In this document: positions 33,775 through 44,181 of the stretch, in pieces | Numbering within the stretch: position 1 is the stretch's first letter | Layout: each line of letters starts with the position of its first letter | Assembly: GCA_944739405.2 (NCBI GenBank) | Contig: OX123183.2 | Location: 118,056,331 to 118,120,330, forward strand | Source: Euclidia mi | Lineage: Eukaryota > Arthropoda > Insecta > Lepidoptera > Erebidae | Direction: 5' to 3' | DNA: 64,000 bases | Notes under the pieces: model-generated | Told to the model about the DNA's origin: nothing | The model's input: only the letters and a program-made list of their open reading frames with translations | Database searches by the model: none | Position numbers and translations under genes: made by a program

Positions 33775-33922
33775 AGATAAATATGCTTTACTGGTACCAG
33801 CTTAATATAAATACAGTGTATATAAGTACGACCCTAACTAAATGCGGGCGAGAAGACGACTGCCGCGCTGCGCTTATACAATAGCGCGCCTTGTATATTT
33901 TGTAGCGTCAGCAGCCGCTACA
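33720..33922 (-). repeat. 5' LTR of the short LTR element
   Basis: 203 bp, about 97% like the left LTR by eye. It is the 5' LTR because the primer site lies on its inner (left) side when the element is read on the minus strand. Confidence 0.85.
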
Positions 33923-34011
33923 TAATAAAAAAAAATAGCGATATCGGTTCAAATGCTCTCGAGAATTGCGCTTAGCAACACATTCAGCAATTCATTTTTA
34001 TATAATAGATG

Positions 34012-34539
34012 AACAATATTAGTTTTATCAGCGCATAAAACAATGACGGATAATCAATTAGGTACCTACTCAAATAGTTACCAAAAGTATACAGCTCAAC
34101 TCACTTGCTTCAAATGTACCTATACAGTTAAATTTTCCATAGTTCATACAAATCAGAACATTCCATCGGTAATGTAACTTGAAATAGGCAGCCATTACTC
34201 TACACTGGACGCCGTAGACAGGTAGTTTTGCACATAGGCCCCCTCTATTCGTCTCCATTCCAGTCTAAACTGCGCCCGTTCAATTCTACCTCGTTATCTG
34301 AAACGGTCAATAGATTAAACTCTGTAACTGAATAGGGGAACGTTACAGTGAAATTTACTATAGTGACGAGTGATTTTATTGTTACAATAGATTTAGGAAT
34401 GTGCAATGGAAATTTGTGATATGGTACCAATTTTTTTTTTTCCTTGAATTATATTATGGAAGAATGAGTTCTTAACTTTATTCATTTTCATAACAATCTA
34501 AGAACATAATATTATTTTAATACCACTATATACCTATTT
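34012..34539. other. Stretch without supported gene
   Basis: Two short minus-strand frames (34070-34430) lack known domains. Nothing else recognised. Confidence 0.4.
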
Positions 34540-34567
34540 TCGTCCAACATAGGTACCATGTTGGACG
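34540..34567. repeat. Short inverted repeat at the edge of the nuclease-domain fragment
   Basis: 'cgtccaacat' and 'atgttggacg' are perfect 10-base inverted copies separated by 'aggtacc'. They sit exactly where the coding-like sequence begins, so they may mark the 5' break of the truncated element. Confidence 0.55.
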
Positions 34568-35213
34568 ATACCACTTTCCGCATCGCCGCTTGCCTCCGTT
34601 TGGGTGCGTCATGTGTTTCTCCGCATCGCTGTCACTGTGGGGAGGCTGTCGACAGCCTTGGTCACCATGGCTTATCATGCAGCAGGAGCGCAGGTCGAAT
34701 ATCACGACACGGCAATCTCAATGACATACTTCACCGGGCTCTTGTCACCGCTGGCGTTCCAGCCCAACTTGAACCGCAGGGGCTGGCACGTGACGATGGC
34801 AAAAGACCAGATGGTATGTCTTTACTGCCATGGAAGTTGGGTAGGCCTTTGGTGTGGGACGCAACGTGTGTCGATACCCTCGCGCCATCTCATCTTCCTG
34901 GCACAGCGGGTTGTGCGGGCGCTGCTGCTGCTACAGCGGAGACCTTCAAACGGCGCAAATACGCAAACCTAGTAGGGGATTACGTATTTGAGCCGTTTGG
35001 GGTCGAAACCAAACCATGGGGTCATGGGGTCCAAGTGCAAGATCTCTTTTTAATGATCTCGCAAAGAGACTGGTCGACGCCTCGTGTGACCAGAAGGCTG
35101 GGTTGTACTTGGCCCAAAAATTTAGCATTGCCATACAAAGTGGCAATGCTGCCAGCGTTCTGGGCACGGTCCCAGTCGACGGCGATGTGGAGGACTTTTA
35201 TGACGCCCTCTAA
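34558..35213 (+). pseudogene. LINE C-terminal zinc finger plus restriction-like nuclease domain (copy 2)
   Basis: A 5'-truncated fragment that opens with a zinc-binding cluster (C25, C27, H36/H37, C41; text CHCGEAVDSLGHHGLSC). After about 40 residues comes KRPDGM and, 15 residues after the PD, the D of LVWD (D101). This C..C..H..C then RPD-x(12-15)-D order is the signature of the restriction-like endonuclease at the C-terminus of R2/R4/CRE-type LINEs, which nicks the target DNA. A frameshift near 35010-35016 moves the rest into another frame (SWGPSARSLFNDLAKRL ... YLAQKFSIAIQSGNAASVLG), ending at 35213. No RT domain is present upstream. The fold assignment is from motif order only. A decayed relative lies at 25.5 kb. 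Confidence 0.6.
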
Positions 35214-36177
35214 ATTATTTTCTTTTTTCGTTTTATTTGTTTTGTATATACATATTTCGTAGGATAATATTTTAACATTTATGTTTAATTAAATAGGTAC
35301 CTATTTAGGTATTTAGAAAAGTGCGGTGGGTAATGTCAAAGGTTCTTGAATCAATTATACATAGTTTGTTTTTAAAAGTAGACAATATTTTTATGTGCCT
35401 AAATAGGCCTATAAAATAATGTATAATGCTAAAAAATAATTATTATATAAAATTGCGTATGCCTATACGGGATCTCGATCATTATGCTCGTGAACTAGAG
35501 ACGCTTCTAAAATAGTAAGGCATATTTTGGATGGGATAGGCAGAGATCACCGAGTACACCGCACTTTTTATACTAAAAGGTATAGGTCGATATCCCACAC
35601 CGGCTCTCTGTTTAGCACAATAAACTGTGTATAAGCACCCTTATACTTGTAAAATAACTGACATAAATCCCAGTGTTCAAACAGAAATTTGCCAATTACA
35701 CAAATTTATTGATCACTTTATGCATCTATCTCACAATACACGATCGTAGATGTAAAACCGCAGTATCACTTATATTATTCTATTTATATATCATCCAAAT
35801 GACATGTTACTGATTACAAAGAATCAATAACTACCACCTAGCTAAATGAATTTTGATGCCAGTTGCTATTAATACCATCATAATCTTATAACTATATCTG
35901 TTGCAAAATTCATAAGACACGTCACAAAGTCTGAGAGCTTCAGATCACTGTCAAAACAGACCTCAATCAAGGGTTGATCGTATCAATTCTGATTACCCTC
36001 TACGCTTAACGAATACGGAATTATCTGAACGAAAGATCAAAGAGTATGAAGTAATTTTTTATGGCAACAAGTTGTGTACATTATCAATAATCAATTACCT
36101 TGGCTGTAATAAGTTTTCGTGAAAGGAATTTTGGAGACGCAAAGGAGTTGATCGAATGTTTTTGGCACGATGTCGTT
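35214..36177. other. AT-rich stretch without supported gene
   Basis: No coding frame or recognised repeat. Confidence 0.5.
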
Positions 36178-36200
36178 GAAATGAAATGAAATGAAATGAA
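36178..36200 (-). repeat. LINE 3' pentamer tail
   Basis: Plus strand 'gaaatgaaatgaaatgaaat', about four to five units, next to 'gaatatttattt', which carries the reverse complement of AATAAA. It marks the 3' end of the minus-strand LINE. Confidence 0.75.
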
Positions 36201-36300
36201 TATTTATTTCGTGTAAACTTTTTTAAAGTGCTTACGAAAAGTCAAATTAAAATTGTTCAGTTTATACATCATTTATATTTTTGTGTTGAATTAGAGCAGC

Positions 36301-39292
36301 TCAATCCCAAGCATTTTTATCGCCCATATAATCAGTAATTTTATAATATGCTTTTAAACACAGTGTAGTTTTAACAATAATTTTGAATTTATTTATAGAT
36401 AAAATTCTTATATTAAGAGGGAGCTTGTTATAAAAGCGTATACACTGCCCCATAAAAGAGCTACTTATTCTGTGGAGGCGGGTGCTATGAACTATAAGAT
36501 TATTCTTATGTCTAGTATTAACAGTGTGTAGATCACTTTTTTTACTAAATGTGTCAATGTTCTTGGAGACATATAACAGATTCTCGTATATATATTGCGA
36601 AGCAACAGTTAGAATGCCTATCTCACTGAACTTTTCTCTTAGAGAAACACGAGGACCGAGGTTGTAAATACCCCTTATTCTTTTCTGCAGAACGAATATT
36701 GTGTCAAGGTCTGCAGCATTCCCCCAGAGAAGAATCCCATATGACATAATACTATGAAAGTAGCTGAAATAGACCATTCTAGCTTTTTCTATATCTGTGA
36801 GGCGTCTAATTGTCTTAACCGCATAAGCTGCAGAACTAAGTTTGCCGGAAAGTCTTTCTATATGCGGACCCCATTGAAGTTTGAAATCAAGCATAATACC
36901 TAGAAATACGGTTGTCCCGACGGGCTCAATTCTGGTTTCCTTCAGTTGTACATTGGTTTCCATCTGTTTAACATTGGGCATGGAGAATTTTAAGAGTTTA
37001 GTTTTCTTATCATTGAGTAATAAATTATTAACATTAAACCAATTAACAACTTTAGAGAGTGCGTTGTTTACTTCGTCAAAATTACTCTGTTGTCTTTTAA
37101 TATTAAAAATTAAAGAGGTGTCATCCGCGAACAACACAATCTCATGATCGTTCTTTACGTAATAGGGTAAATCGTTGATATAGATCAAAAATAGAAATGG
37201 TCCGAGTATTGAACCCTGCGGGACGCCCATTTTTAAGGCAGAACCTGGCGATGTCTTATCATTAATCTGAACCTTCTGGATTCTGTTGCCCAAATAAGAA
37301 ACCAGGAGATTAAGAGCTTTGTTCCTAATGCCATAATGATATAATTTCCTGACCAGAGTATCATGATGTACACAATCAAAGGCTTTGGACAAGTCGCAAA
37401 AAATTCCTAAAGCATCTTGCGACTTCTCCCAAGCTGTAAATATACTTTTGAGTAACTCTACTCCTGCGTCAGTAGTTGAACGACCCCTCGTAAATCCGAA
37501 CTGTTTCTTGTGAAGAAGATTATGTCTGTTAAAATAACTAAGCAATTGACTAAGTATTAATTTTTCAAAAATTTTACTAAGCGTTGGCAATACAGAAATA
37601 GGTCGAAAATTAGAAGGGTCTGATGTGTCGCCAGATTTAAATAAAGGTATAACTTTACTATATTTCATTAAATCAGGAAATATTCCAGAAGCGACGCAAC
37701 CATTGAACACTGTTGCAAGATGTAGAGCTATTATGGTAATAATAGATGAAACAGTCTTCACTGACAATCCCCACAAATCCATTGTCTTTTTCATATTTAT
37801 AGTTTTAAATTGATAAATAACATCTTTAGTAGTCACAACGGTAAATTCAAAGGCTGCACCACATTCTGGCACGCAGTCCCTAAGAAGCATTTCAGCAGAC
37901 ATGGAAGATGAGTCAAGCGACCCTGTAGTTATTATAGGTATATTAGAAAAAAACTTCTCAAATTCTGTCACTACTTCCAGGTCCTCTGCAACACTCACAT
38001 TATTGATATTTAATAAGAAGTCACGGCTGCGTGCTTTGGCTCTGCCAGTTTCATTGTTGATGACATTCCAGGTAGCCTTTATAGTGTTTTCTGATAATTT
38101 TATTTTATTTCTCAAATAAATAGATTTTGCTGTACTACAAGCTTGTCTAAATATTTTGGAATATTTTTTTACATAATTAATAAAGTTCTGACTATTATTA
38201 TAAGTTTTTTTCATCATACAGTTCATATAACCTAATCCGGCTTTTATGAATACCTTCAGTTGCCCAATCACTAAACATCAGACGGTCAGTTACATTTAAT
38301 TTTTTGGATGTAAATACAGTCTGAAATTCGTCATTAATCAAGTCAAACAAAGAGCTATATAACTGATCCGGATGGTCATGATGAGGCAACCAACGCATTT
38401 CTCGAGATAAATTGTCTTTAAAAGTTTTAAGTCGATTTTCATTTATTGGTATAAATTTAATAATTTTTCTCTGGACTTTCGGGCATTTTCTTGGACAACA
38501 GATTAACTGCCCACTGTGATCTGACTGAAGCATATTAATCAAAGATTTGTGTAATGGTTTTATATTAGTAAATATATTATCAATACAAGTACCACTTGTG
38601 GCAGTCACTCTAGTTGGTTCATAAAAATTATGGGATAAATTGTATGACTTAAATAAATTTAAAAATTTGATAGTTGAAGAGCATTTTTCTAATATGTTAA
38701 CGTTAAAATCTCCACAAATAGCAACAGTTTTACGGCAATTACAAACTTTGCTAAGGGCATCCTCCATAATAACTAAAAAACTTTCAAATGGTGCACATGG
38801 AGGTTTGTATACACTCATAACAATGAACTGCTCAAACTCAACACATGTGATTTCTACTACTCGCTCAACAGAGAGGCTCACAATGTCAGTCCTTTCTTTA
38901 AATTTTAGAAATTTGCTAACTATGATTAACGAGCCACCATGGATAAAGTTTTCTCTACTGAACGAGCTTGCAACCTGGTGGTTATTGAAATTGAATATGA
39001 ACTGGTGGTTTCTTAGCCAATGTTCTGTAATGCATAAAATATCAATATTATTACAGTTCATAAACAATTCCAATTCTAACTCCTTACCCATCAACCCTTG
39101 TATATTTTGATGCACCAGGCTGATACAATTTTTTAAATTAGTTTTTGTAGGTAAGGTTGATGGAGTTGTATTTTTGTCATTTAAACTAGGTACAGAATTC
39201 AATGTCTTATTAAATATATTGCCAGAGATTGACTCTATTGTCTCAGAATTCAATTTAAAGAATTTGGAACAGATTCCAAGCTTATATTGCAT
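36301..39292 (-). pseudogene. LINE ORF2: AP endonuclease and reverse transcriptase, one frameshift
   Basis: The first part (39292-38198, 364 codons) is an endonuclease: SLVHQNIQGLMGKELELE, ILCITEHWL, AICGDFNVNIL, QSDHSGQL. The second part (from about 38230 down to 36301) has the RT: NFRPISVLPTLSKIFEKLI, FGFTRGRSTTDAGVELL, IFCDLSKAFDCVHHDTL, GVPQGSILGPFLFLIYINDL and the catalytic FADDTSLIF (37121-37131). A thumb and C-terminal region follow. The two frames differ by one base, and the switch falls in the run of seven T's at 38205-38211 (plus strand), where the protein text continues across the break. Apart from that indel the reading is clean, so the copy is young. A sequencing or assembly error in the homopolymer is possible. 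Confidence 0.85.
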
Positions 39293-39349
39293 GTCAAATT
39301 TGACTTCTTAATAAAAGCAGTGTGGTTAGCCAAAACCTTGGCTGTGTTA

Positions 39350-40846
39350 TTAATTAATACAATAAGCTAGCGAGGATGCTATTTGTCTTTTATAAAATTG
39401 TGATATATAATAATTATCATATGTCAAATAAAAATTTCTAATTAGAGCATTAGAGTCAATAATGTCAATTAAATTATTATAACATGTCATGGTATGTAAT
39501 TTGGAATTAATCTTAAATCTATAATCATTTTCAGCTTGTGGCAACAGCTTACTGTAAGGAAAAGCAAGTAACAGAATTTTTTTTACTTTTAAATTCAGTA
39601 ATTGGTCAAAATATCTCTTTATTAAATTAATATTTGCATTTCCTCTTCTCCCAATAAATATAATTATTGTTGATTCAGGACAGTATGATTTAGATAAAAT
39701 TGATTGCATAATCTGAGAAAAGCTTGCTCCAGGCATACATAAGTTAGTAATAGTCATACCTGTCCTTTGCCTCAACAATTGGCTCATGTTTTTACCTATC
39801 TCATCGCTAAACATTAATAGCTTGTCGGTGTTTGTAATGTGGGGTAAGAAAGAAGTGCCAGAATTACAATAAGAATTAATGGAATTAATGGTGCTGTCAT
39901 CCACTGCAGCAGAGAGTGGCAGCAAATCAGAGCAATAATTCAAAGTAGCTGACTGTGAATGTGGCGCCTGGCTAAGTTCATTGCCATGACTATTATTAGT
40001 CAAAGATTGAAGCCTCTCTTCATTGTACTTACACAAGTCCACTAACTCATCCATTGCCAAGATATGCTCGTTAATTTGTTTTTGTGATAGATTATATTTT
40101 TTTGTCATATTAGCCAAAGAATCTTGTAAACTATCAATCTCCGTCTGCAGACAATGAATATCAGCATCATATTTCACTAGATTTGAATCTAATTTAGTTA
40201 GACATACTGACATTTGTTCTTTTACATTAACATATTTTTTGCAATAATCTAGATTTATGTTTGATTTCCTGTACATTCTTAATAATTTTTCCTTTTTCCT
40301 AATAAATTTATTTATTTTAATATACTTCTTCAATTTATTACAAGCTTTTATGTTTCTAAATGACTGAATAGTTGAATTAGAATCTGTAAGATCAATAGTC
40401 ACTATATTCTTACTGTCATCATCGGAGATAGCAGAAACCATACCTGGAGCGCTGCCAACCAGCTCATCAAATAATGACTGTGTGGTTACTGATTTTATAG
40501 ACCGGTTTGCACTTTCTAATCTGTTAATATGATCATTGGCCTCGCTTAGGAGACCTTCTAACTCAGTGATGCGTTTTAGAGCGTTCTCAAACTCATCACT
40601 GCACCTGTCAAATTGTGTTACAATCTTATGTAATCTATCCCGTTCATCAAGGGTTAATGGTAAATTAGAGTGTATTTCTGCCATCTCACTCCTAAGCTGA
40701 GAGTTTTTACCTAAAATCTCTAGCATTTCTTTCTCATTGTCATCATGTTCACTTTGTAGTGACTGACACAAATCCTTATATTTCTTTAGTTCTACTAGGG
40801 TCACCTGTAATTTGTCATCATCTAAGCGTGCCCTTCTGGTCATCAT
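39350..40846 (-). CDS. LINE ORF1 protein, coiled coil plus esterase-like C-terminus
   Basis: 498 codons, intact. Residues 1-120 are rich in heptad-like Leu/Glu/Lys repeats, suggesting a coiled coil for trimer formation. A basic stretch sits at about 175-200 (KLKKYIKINKFIRKKEKLLR). A second coiled-coil-like block follows (LQTEIDSLQDSLANMTKK). The last 150 residues (LLMFSDEIGKNMSQLLR ... NLCMPGASFSQI ... IIIFIGRRGN) follow the order of an SGNH/GDSL esterase. The nucleophile block reads SDEIG and the GxND block reads GRRGN, so catalytic residues may be missing. In this LINE group ORF1 is an RNA-binding particle protein. It lies 57 bases upstream of ORF2. Confidence 0.75.
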   Translation of the reverse strand: MMTRRARLDDDKLQVTLVELKKYKDLCQSLQSEHDDNEKEMLEILGKNSQLRSEMAEIHSNLPLTLDERDRLHKIVTQFDRCSDEFENALKRITELEGLLSEANDHINRLESANRSIKSVTTQSLFDELVGSAPGMVSAISDDDSKNIVTIDLTDSNSTIQSFRNIKACNKLKKYIKINKFIRKKEKLLRMYRKSNINLDYCKKYVNVKEQMSVCLTKLDSNLVKYDADIHCLQTEIDSLQDSLANMTKKYNLSQKQINEHILAMDELVDLCKYNEERLQSLTNNSHGNELSQAPHSQSATLNYCSDLLPLSAAVDDSTINSINSYCNSGTSFLPHITNTDKLLMFSDEIGKNMSQLLRQRTGMTITNLCMPGASFSQIMQSILSKSYCPESTIIIFIGRRGNANINLIKRYFDQLLNLKVKKILLLAFPYSKLLPQAENDYRFKINSKLHTMTCYNNLIDIIDSNALIRNFYLTYDNYYISQFYKRQIASSLAYCIN

Positions 40847-41000
40847 CTTGACAAAATTAAGTACTTAAACAAAGCAAGAAAGGTTCACTGAGGTTTGTGT
40901 AAGACACAACAAAGTTTTTTGTATAGATTGAGGTATGCTGACTTAGTATTATCGCTAGTGTAGGGTGTAAGAATGTCAAATAACAAGTAAACTCACCTCA

Positions 41001-42429
41001 AATTGTCTCAAAGTTAGCTATTATTGTAAAAATAATGCAAAATCTTTTAAATAAAATTGCTCGTTACTTTGACAGTTGACTTACTTGACTTTGCAAAACT
41101 TTTACAACTTGATAAACACCACTTATCACTGTTATTATACAACAATTATAATTATCACAGCTTATTACGTAAGAAATTAGCAAGTTAGGCACATTATTAT
41201 TAATTAAATAGATTTAAGAATAATAAATTATTGGGAGAAGTACCTACAGTTTTACGTTATACCGTCAGTGTTGCCAGAAGCAAAAAAAAAAAAAAAGTTG
41301 GAGTTTAAAACGGATTTTGTTAATAAACTACCTTTTTCTTAGGAGTAAATTTGTTGATGCTTAACGTATAGATGCTTTTATCATCATATTGTCTATTCCT
41401 AACTTGTAGTACAGTACGGCCGTTTAACGATGGCGAGTCTGAAGTTCGCGCAGAAGGTGGAGCAGTAATGCTTTTTAGGAACAACGCGGTGGCAAGAAGC
41501 GGGGTGCGCGGGGCGGTAGTCTAGGCCAGTGACGCACGTTATGTAAATACAGATTAATAGTTTATTCAATCAAAAATTTAAATCGATTAGTTCTATAATT
41601 GATTTTGAATTATTTTATTTTTGTTATAATAATAAAAGTACTATAAGATATAAAATGAAACAGATTTATCAAACCAAGCAATATAGTGAGATTTTGTTTT
41701 TAGTAAAAACAAATCTAATAAAATTTATTTTCTAGGTTTAAAGACCAGATTTACTTAAATCAGTTATCTATTAACGATGACACAAATGAAAAGAGTTGGA
41801 ACACATTTTAAATCTTTATATGTAATTGAATACACGTATATTCTTTATAATTAATTTTAATCGATATCAATAAAAATCGACGTCAAACACGTACATTGGA
41901 CATCTCTTTTTTACTTTTGAAGTTTTCAGTGCGATATAATGTGTCTCTGTCACACCTTAGTATTTGTTTTACTATCTCTGTCTTGAGTACAGACAAAAGT
42001 ATTTATAGTCCATTGAAAAGTTACATTTCGGGTTGCATTTATCAGACGATGCAATTTTATTTTACAGATGTGTGGGCAGGGCTATTGTAAAGCTTGATTC
42101 AAATTTAAGGGGCCGTACTCTTGTCCCTCGGCCGCGATCTTGGAAAGAGTGCAGATGCAGATAGTTTTTCTTGATTATCTTGATGATATTATGTGAAGGA
42201 GATTTTTGTTGCAAATTAAATTCTCTACAACTTTAGTCATGAAACTTTAATCATAATATATGTAAAACATATATCTTTAGATAATGATCTATAGAGGTCC
42301 CATGCACCCATGGATACTTATTCATGGCAATCATGGGTGCATATTATGCGTGCCGTGATCCAAATACTTATTTGAAATACAACACGCGCGCATTCTTAAT
42401 TGCGGCTTAAAAGATGTGTCTACCTAAAG
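41001..42429. other. LINE flank and stretch without supported gene
   Basis: 41001-41280 may be LINE leader. 41282-41296 is a run of A's. A GC-rich patch at 41415-41530 ('gcggtggcaagaagcggggt') has only a very short ATG frame. The remainder is AT-rich, and 'gccgtactcttgtccctcgg' near 42104 may be a repeat scrap. No gene supported. Confidence 0.4.
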
Positions 42430-42745
42430 AAAAATCCGTTCGATCTATGTTTGTCAACGCAATTTTCGAAGGATAAAAATACTGCAGCATTCAGGTATGT
42501 TTCTTTTGCTTCCGATTGTTCAACAGGTTTATGGATAACCTTCTTCATATAAAATATTTTTGATATAACTGGAATCAATGCTATAGGTCTGTAACAAGTC
42601 ATACTTAACTATGTTTATCCTGTTTCTTACAGAGCTCTTTTTATTATGGTCCTTTTTAATTCCGTGGGAACTACTCCTTCAAATACTTTTTAAACTGTAA
42701 TAAAGATTACATGGAATATATGTAACTCTTGCTATGCCCAAACAT
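42430..42745 (-). pseudogene. Decayed LINE reverse transcriptase fragment
   Basis: On the minus strand the text CYRPIALIPVISKIF matches the conserved N-Y-R-P-I-S-L-L-P-V-L-S-K-I-F-E block of Jockey-type RTs. Upstream (42640-42700) one can read GVVPTELKRTII, the block that normally precedes it, with stops and shifts between. Only about 100 codons' worth remains and none of the catalytic motifs. It is older and more damaged than the LINEs at 36 and 48 kb. Confidence 0.6.
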
Positions 42746-43714
42746 GTTCCATAATGAACCAAATTGTTTCGCAGTCTACTTAGCTTTTGGGCGACTAGGT
42801 AACGATGAGAAATGAAACAATTAATTTATGTGGCAGTAGGTGTATAGGTAGGTACGTATGTATATATCTATAACACTTGTACAAACATTGTAGAATGGCG
42901 ATAAATCAATATGAATATATTTTCTGAATAGCGAGCCACTGCTATGTGCTGCGTGTACTGCGTGTGCTTATAGTACAAGTATCATCCGTCATGTAGCGAT
43001 GGTTTTCTTCATAATCGACAAATTTAATACAAATAGAAAAGTAGGTACTCAAAGATAATATTCAGTCAAATCAGGTTAAACTAGTCGGCGGACTCCGGGC
43101 TTGGATGCTACTGAAAGAACGCTACCTAGGACGATGATCTTGGAGAAAAAGTAGGTACTCTAAAAGTACTGTTTTTTCAATAACTTAATGGTCGGTCTAA
43201 CTATATTATATTTATTTTTCTATCAAAACCCAGACCACTGTCATGTGACATAATCTGCGGTGACTTTTTAAACTTCATAGTTAATCCTCGTAGAGTCGGT
43301 CTGGAGTGCTGAATCACGATTGTAATGTACGTATCCTCCGGAGACTGGAACTGACATCTTGTTCGCGTGTGCCTAGACTGTACAACGCTGGGACGCTTTG
43401 ATACGAAAATAATGTTGCTTTTATATTTATTTTGATGGATTGAATATTTTTTTGTTATTAAATTGAATTTTGGTTGAATCGTTTTTGGGCAGCTAAACTG
43501 TCATTAAAGCTTGGGGTTTACCCGAAAACTAATTACTACAAAGCGATTATTGAGATGCAAGTCCTTGTATTGCAAATCTATTGACACCTCATTTATTAAA
43601 ATCGGTTCAGTGTTTTAGGCGCTACGGTGGAAAATACAAACAAACATACATACATACATAGACTGCCAAAAACATTACCCATCCCTTTGAAAAACAAATA
43701 CTGATATCTGTCTG
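42746..43714. other. Stretch without supported gene
   Basis: 'actccgggcttggatgctac' (43090) and 'aaaatcggttcagtgtttta' (43599) then 'acatacatacatacatagac' look like scraps of dispersed repeats. No gene. Confidence 0.4.
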
Positions 43715-43718
43715 ATGC

Positions 43719-44056
43719 TGTTACACATGGCCAACCTTAGTAACACGCCGCATCAGCATCGAACCATATTCATTGCACAACAGCCCAACATACACGAGGC
43801 GCAAGCGCAGCAGAACGGAATTGCACACGGCCCCAACTTACACGAGGTGCAAGCGCAGCAGAACCCGAGCCACCAATTGACGTCAACCGACGTTTCCTGT
43901 CTTCAGCGGGGCATTTCGCCACCAGAATTATTTAGATCTTACATCGATCAACTACTTTAATTTAGTTATAATTAATTGTAATTGATAATTAATAAATTAG
44001 TTTTTATAAATTAAATTTGCATTTTTTTGAGTCCTCTGGCTGCACCCATCGTAATT
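43719..44056 (+). repeat. 5' LTR of the errantivirus
   Basis: 338 bp, starts TGTTACACATGG and ends CATCGTAATT. It contains 'attaataaattag' (AATAAA-like, about 43989) and a 48-bp tandem repeat at 43793-43880. Its last T is shared with the primer-binding site. No difference from the 3' LTR was found by reading. Confidence 0.92.
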
Positions 44057-44073
44057 GGCGCAGTCGGTAGGAT
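44056..44073 (+). promoter_or_regulatory. Primer-binding site, tRNA-Ser type
   Basis: TGGCGCAGTCGGTAGGAT is an 18-base complement of the 3' end of insect tRNA-Ser (ATCCTACCGACTGCGCCA). It begins on the last base of the LTR, as in 17.6/297-type errantiviruses. Confidence 0.85.
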
Positions 44074-44181
44074 AGTCGAGTAGAGTCAGTGAATCGATCA
44101 CAGGCGACGGCTATCACGAACCTACAGGAGTGCGGCTAGCAGGAGTATCCAGAAATCGATACGCAGAGAAATGCAGATTTG

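Larger units (their letters stand above)
32485..33922 (-). mobile_element. Short (1.44 kb) non-autonomous LTR retrotransposon
   Basis: Two direct repeats of 202 and 203 bp, each TG...CA, bound a 1.03-kb interior. TAAT flanks the element on both sides (32481-32484 and 33923-33926). A purine tract next to the left LTR and a primer site next to the right one place the element on the minus strand. The interior has no gag, protease, RT or integrase I can recognise, so it must rely on another element. The tRNA-Trp-type primer site is known from the CsRn1 clade of Ty3/gypsy elements, which is the best guess for the helper. The LTRs differ at about five positions. Confidence 0.85.
32372..34011 (+). 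repeat. Dispersed 'ctagctgaccc' repeat, split by LTR element
   Basis: The left piece 32372-32484 ('ctagctgacccggcgaactt' to 'cttcaaggaatataat') and right piece 33923-34011 ('agcgatatcggttcaaatgc' to 'cagcaattcatttttatata') are the two halves of the repeat seen whole at 7812-7992. The LTR element at 32485-33922 lies exactly between them. Confidence 0.8.
36178..41000 (-). mobile_element. Near full-length two-ORF LINE (CR1/Jockey group)
   Basis: On the minus strand: a 5' leader, ORF1 (40846-39350), a 57-base gap, ORF2 (39292-36301) and a short 3' end. The tail reads AATAAATATTCATTT and then a pentamer ladder (CATTT)n. The two-ORF plan, an ORF1 without zinc knuckles but with an esterase-like C-terminus, and the pentamer tail fit the CR1/L2/Daphne side of the Jockey superfamily. 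I cannot fix the clade by eye. The 5' limit is uncertain (41000-41280), and no target duplication was found. Confidence 0.75.

Noticed and set aside
38640..39110. 156-codon plus-strand open frame
   Set aside because: Antisense shadow of the LINE endonuclease.
41415..41530. GC-rich patch as a host promoter or first exon next to the LINE
   Set aside because: Only a 12-codon ATG frame and no donor site; insufficient support.
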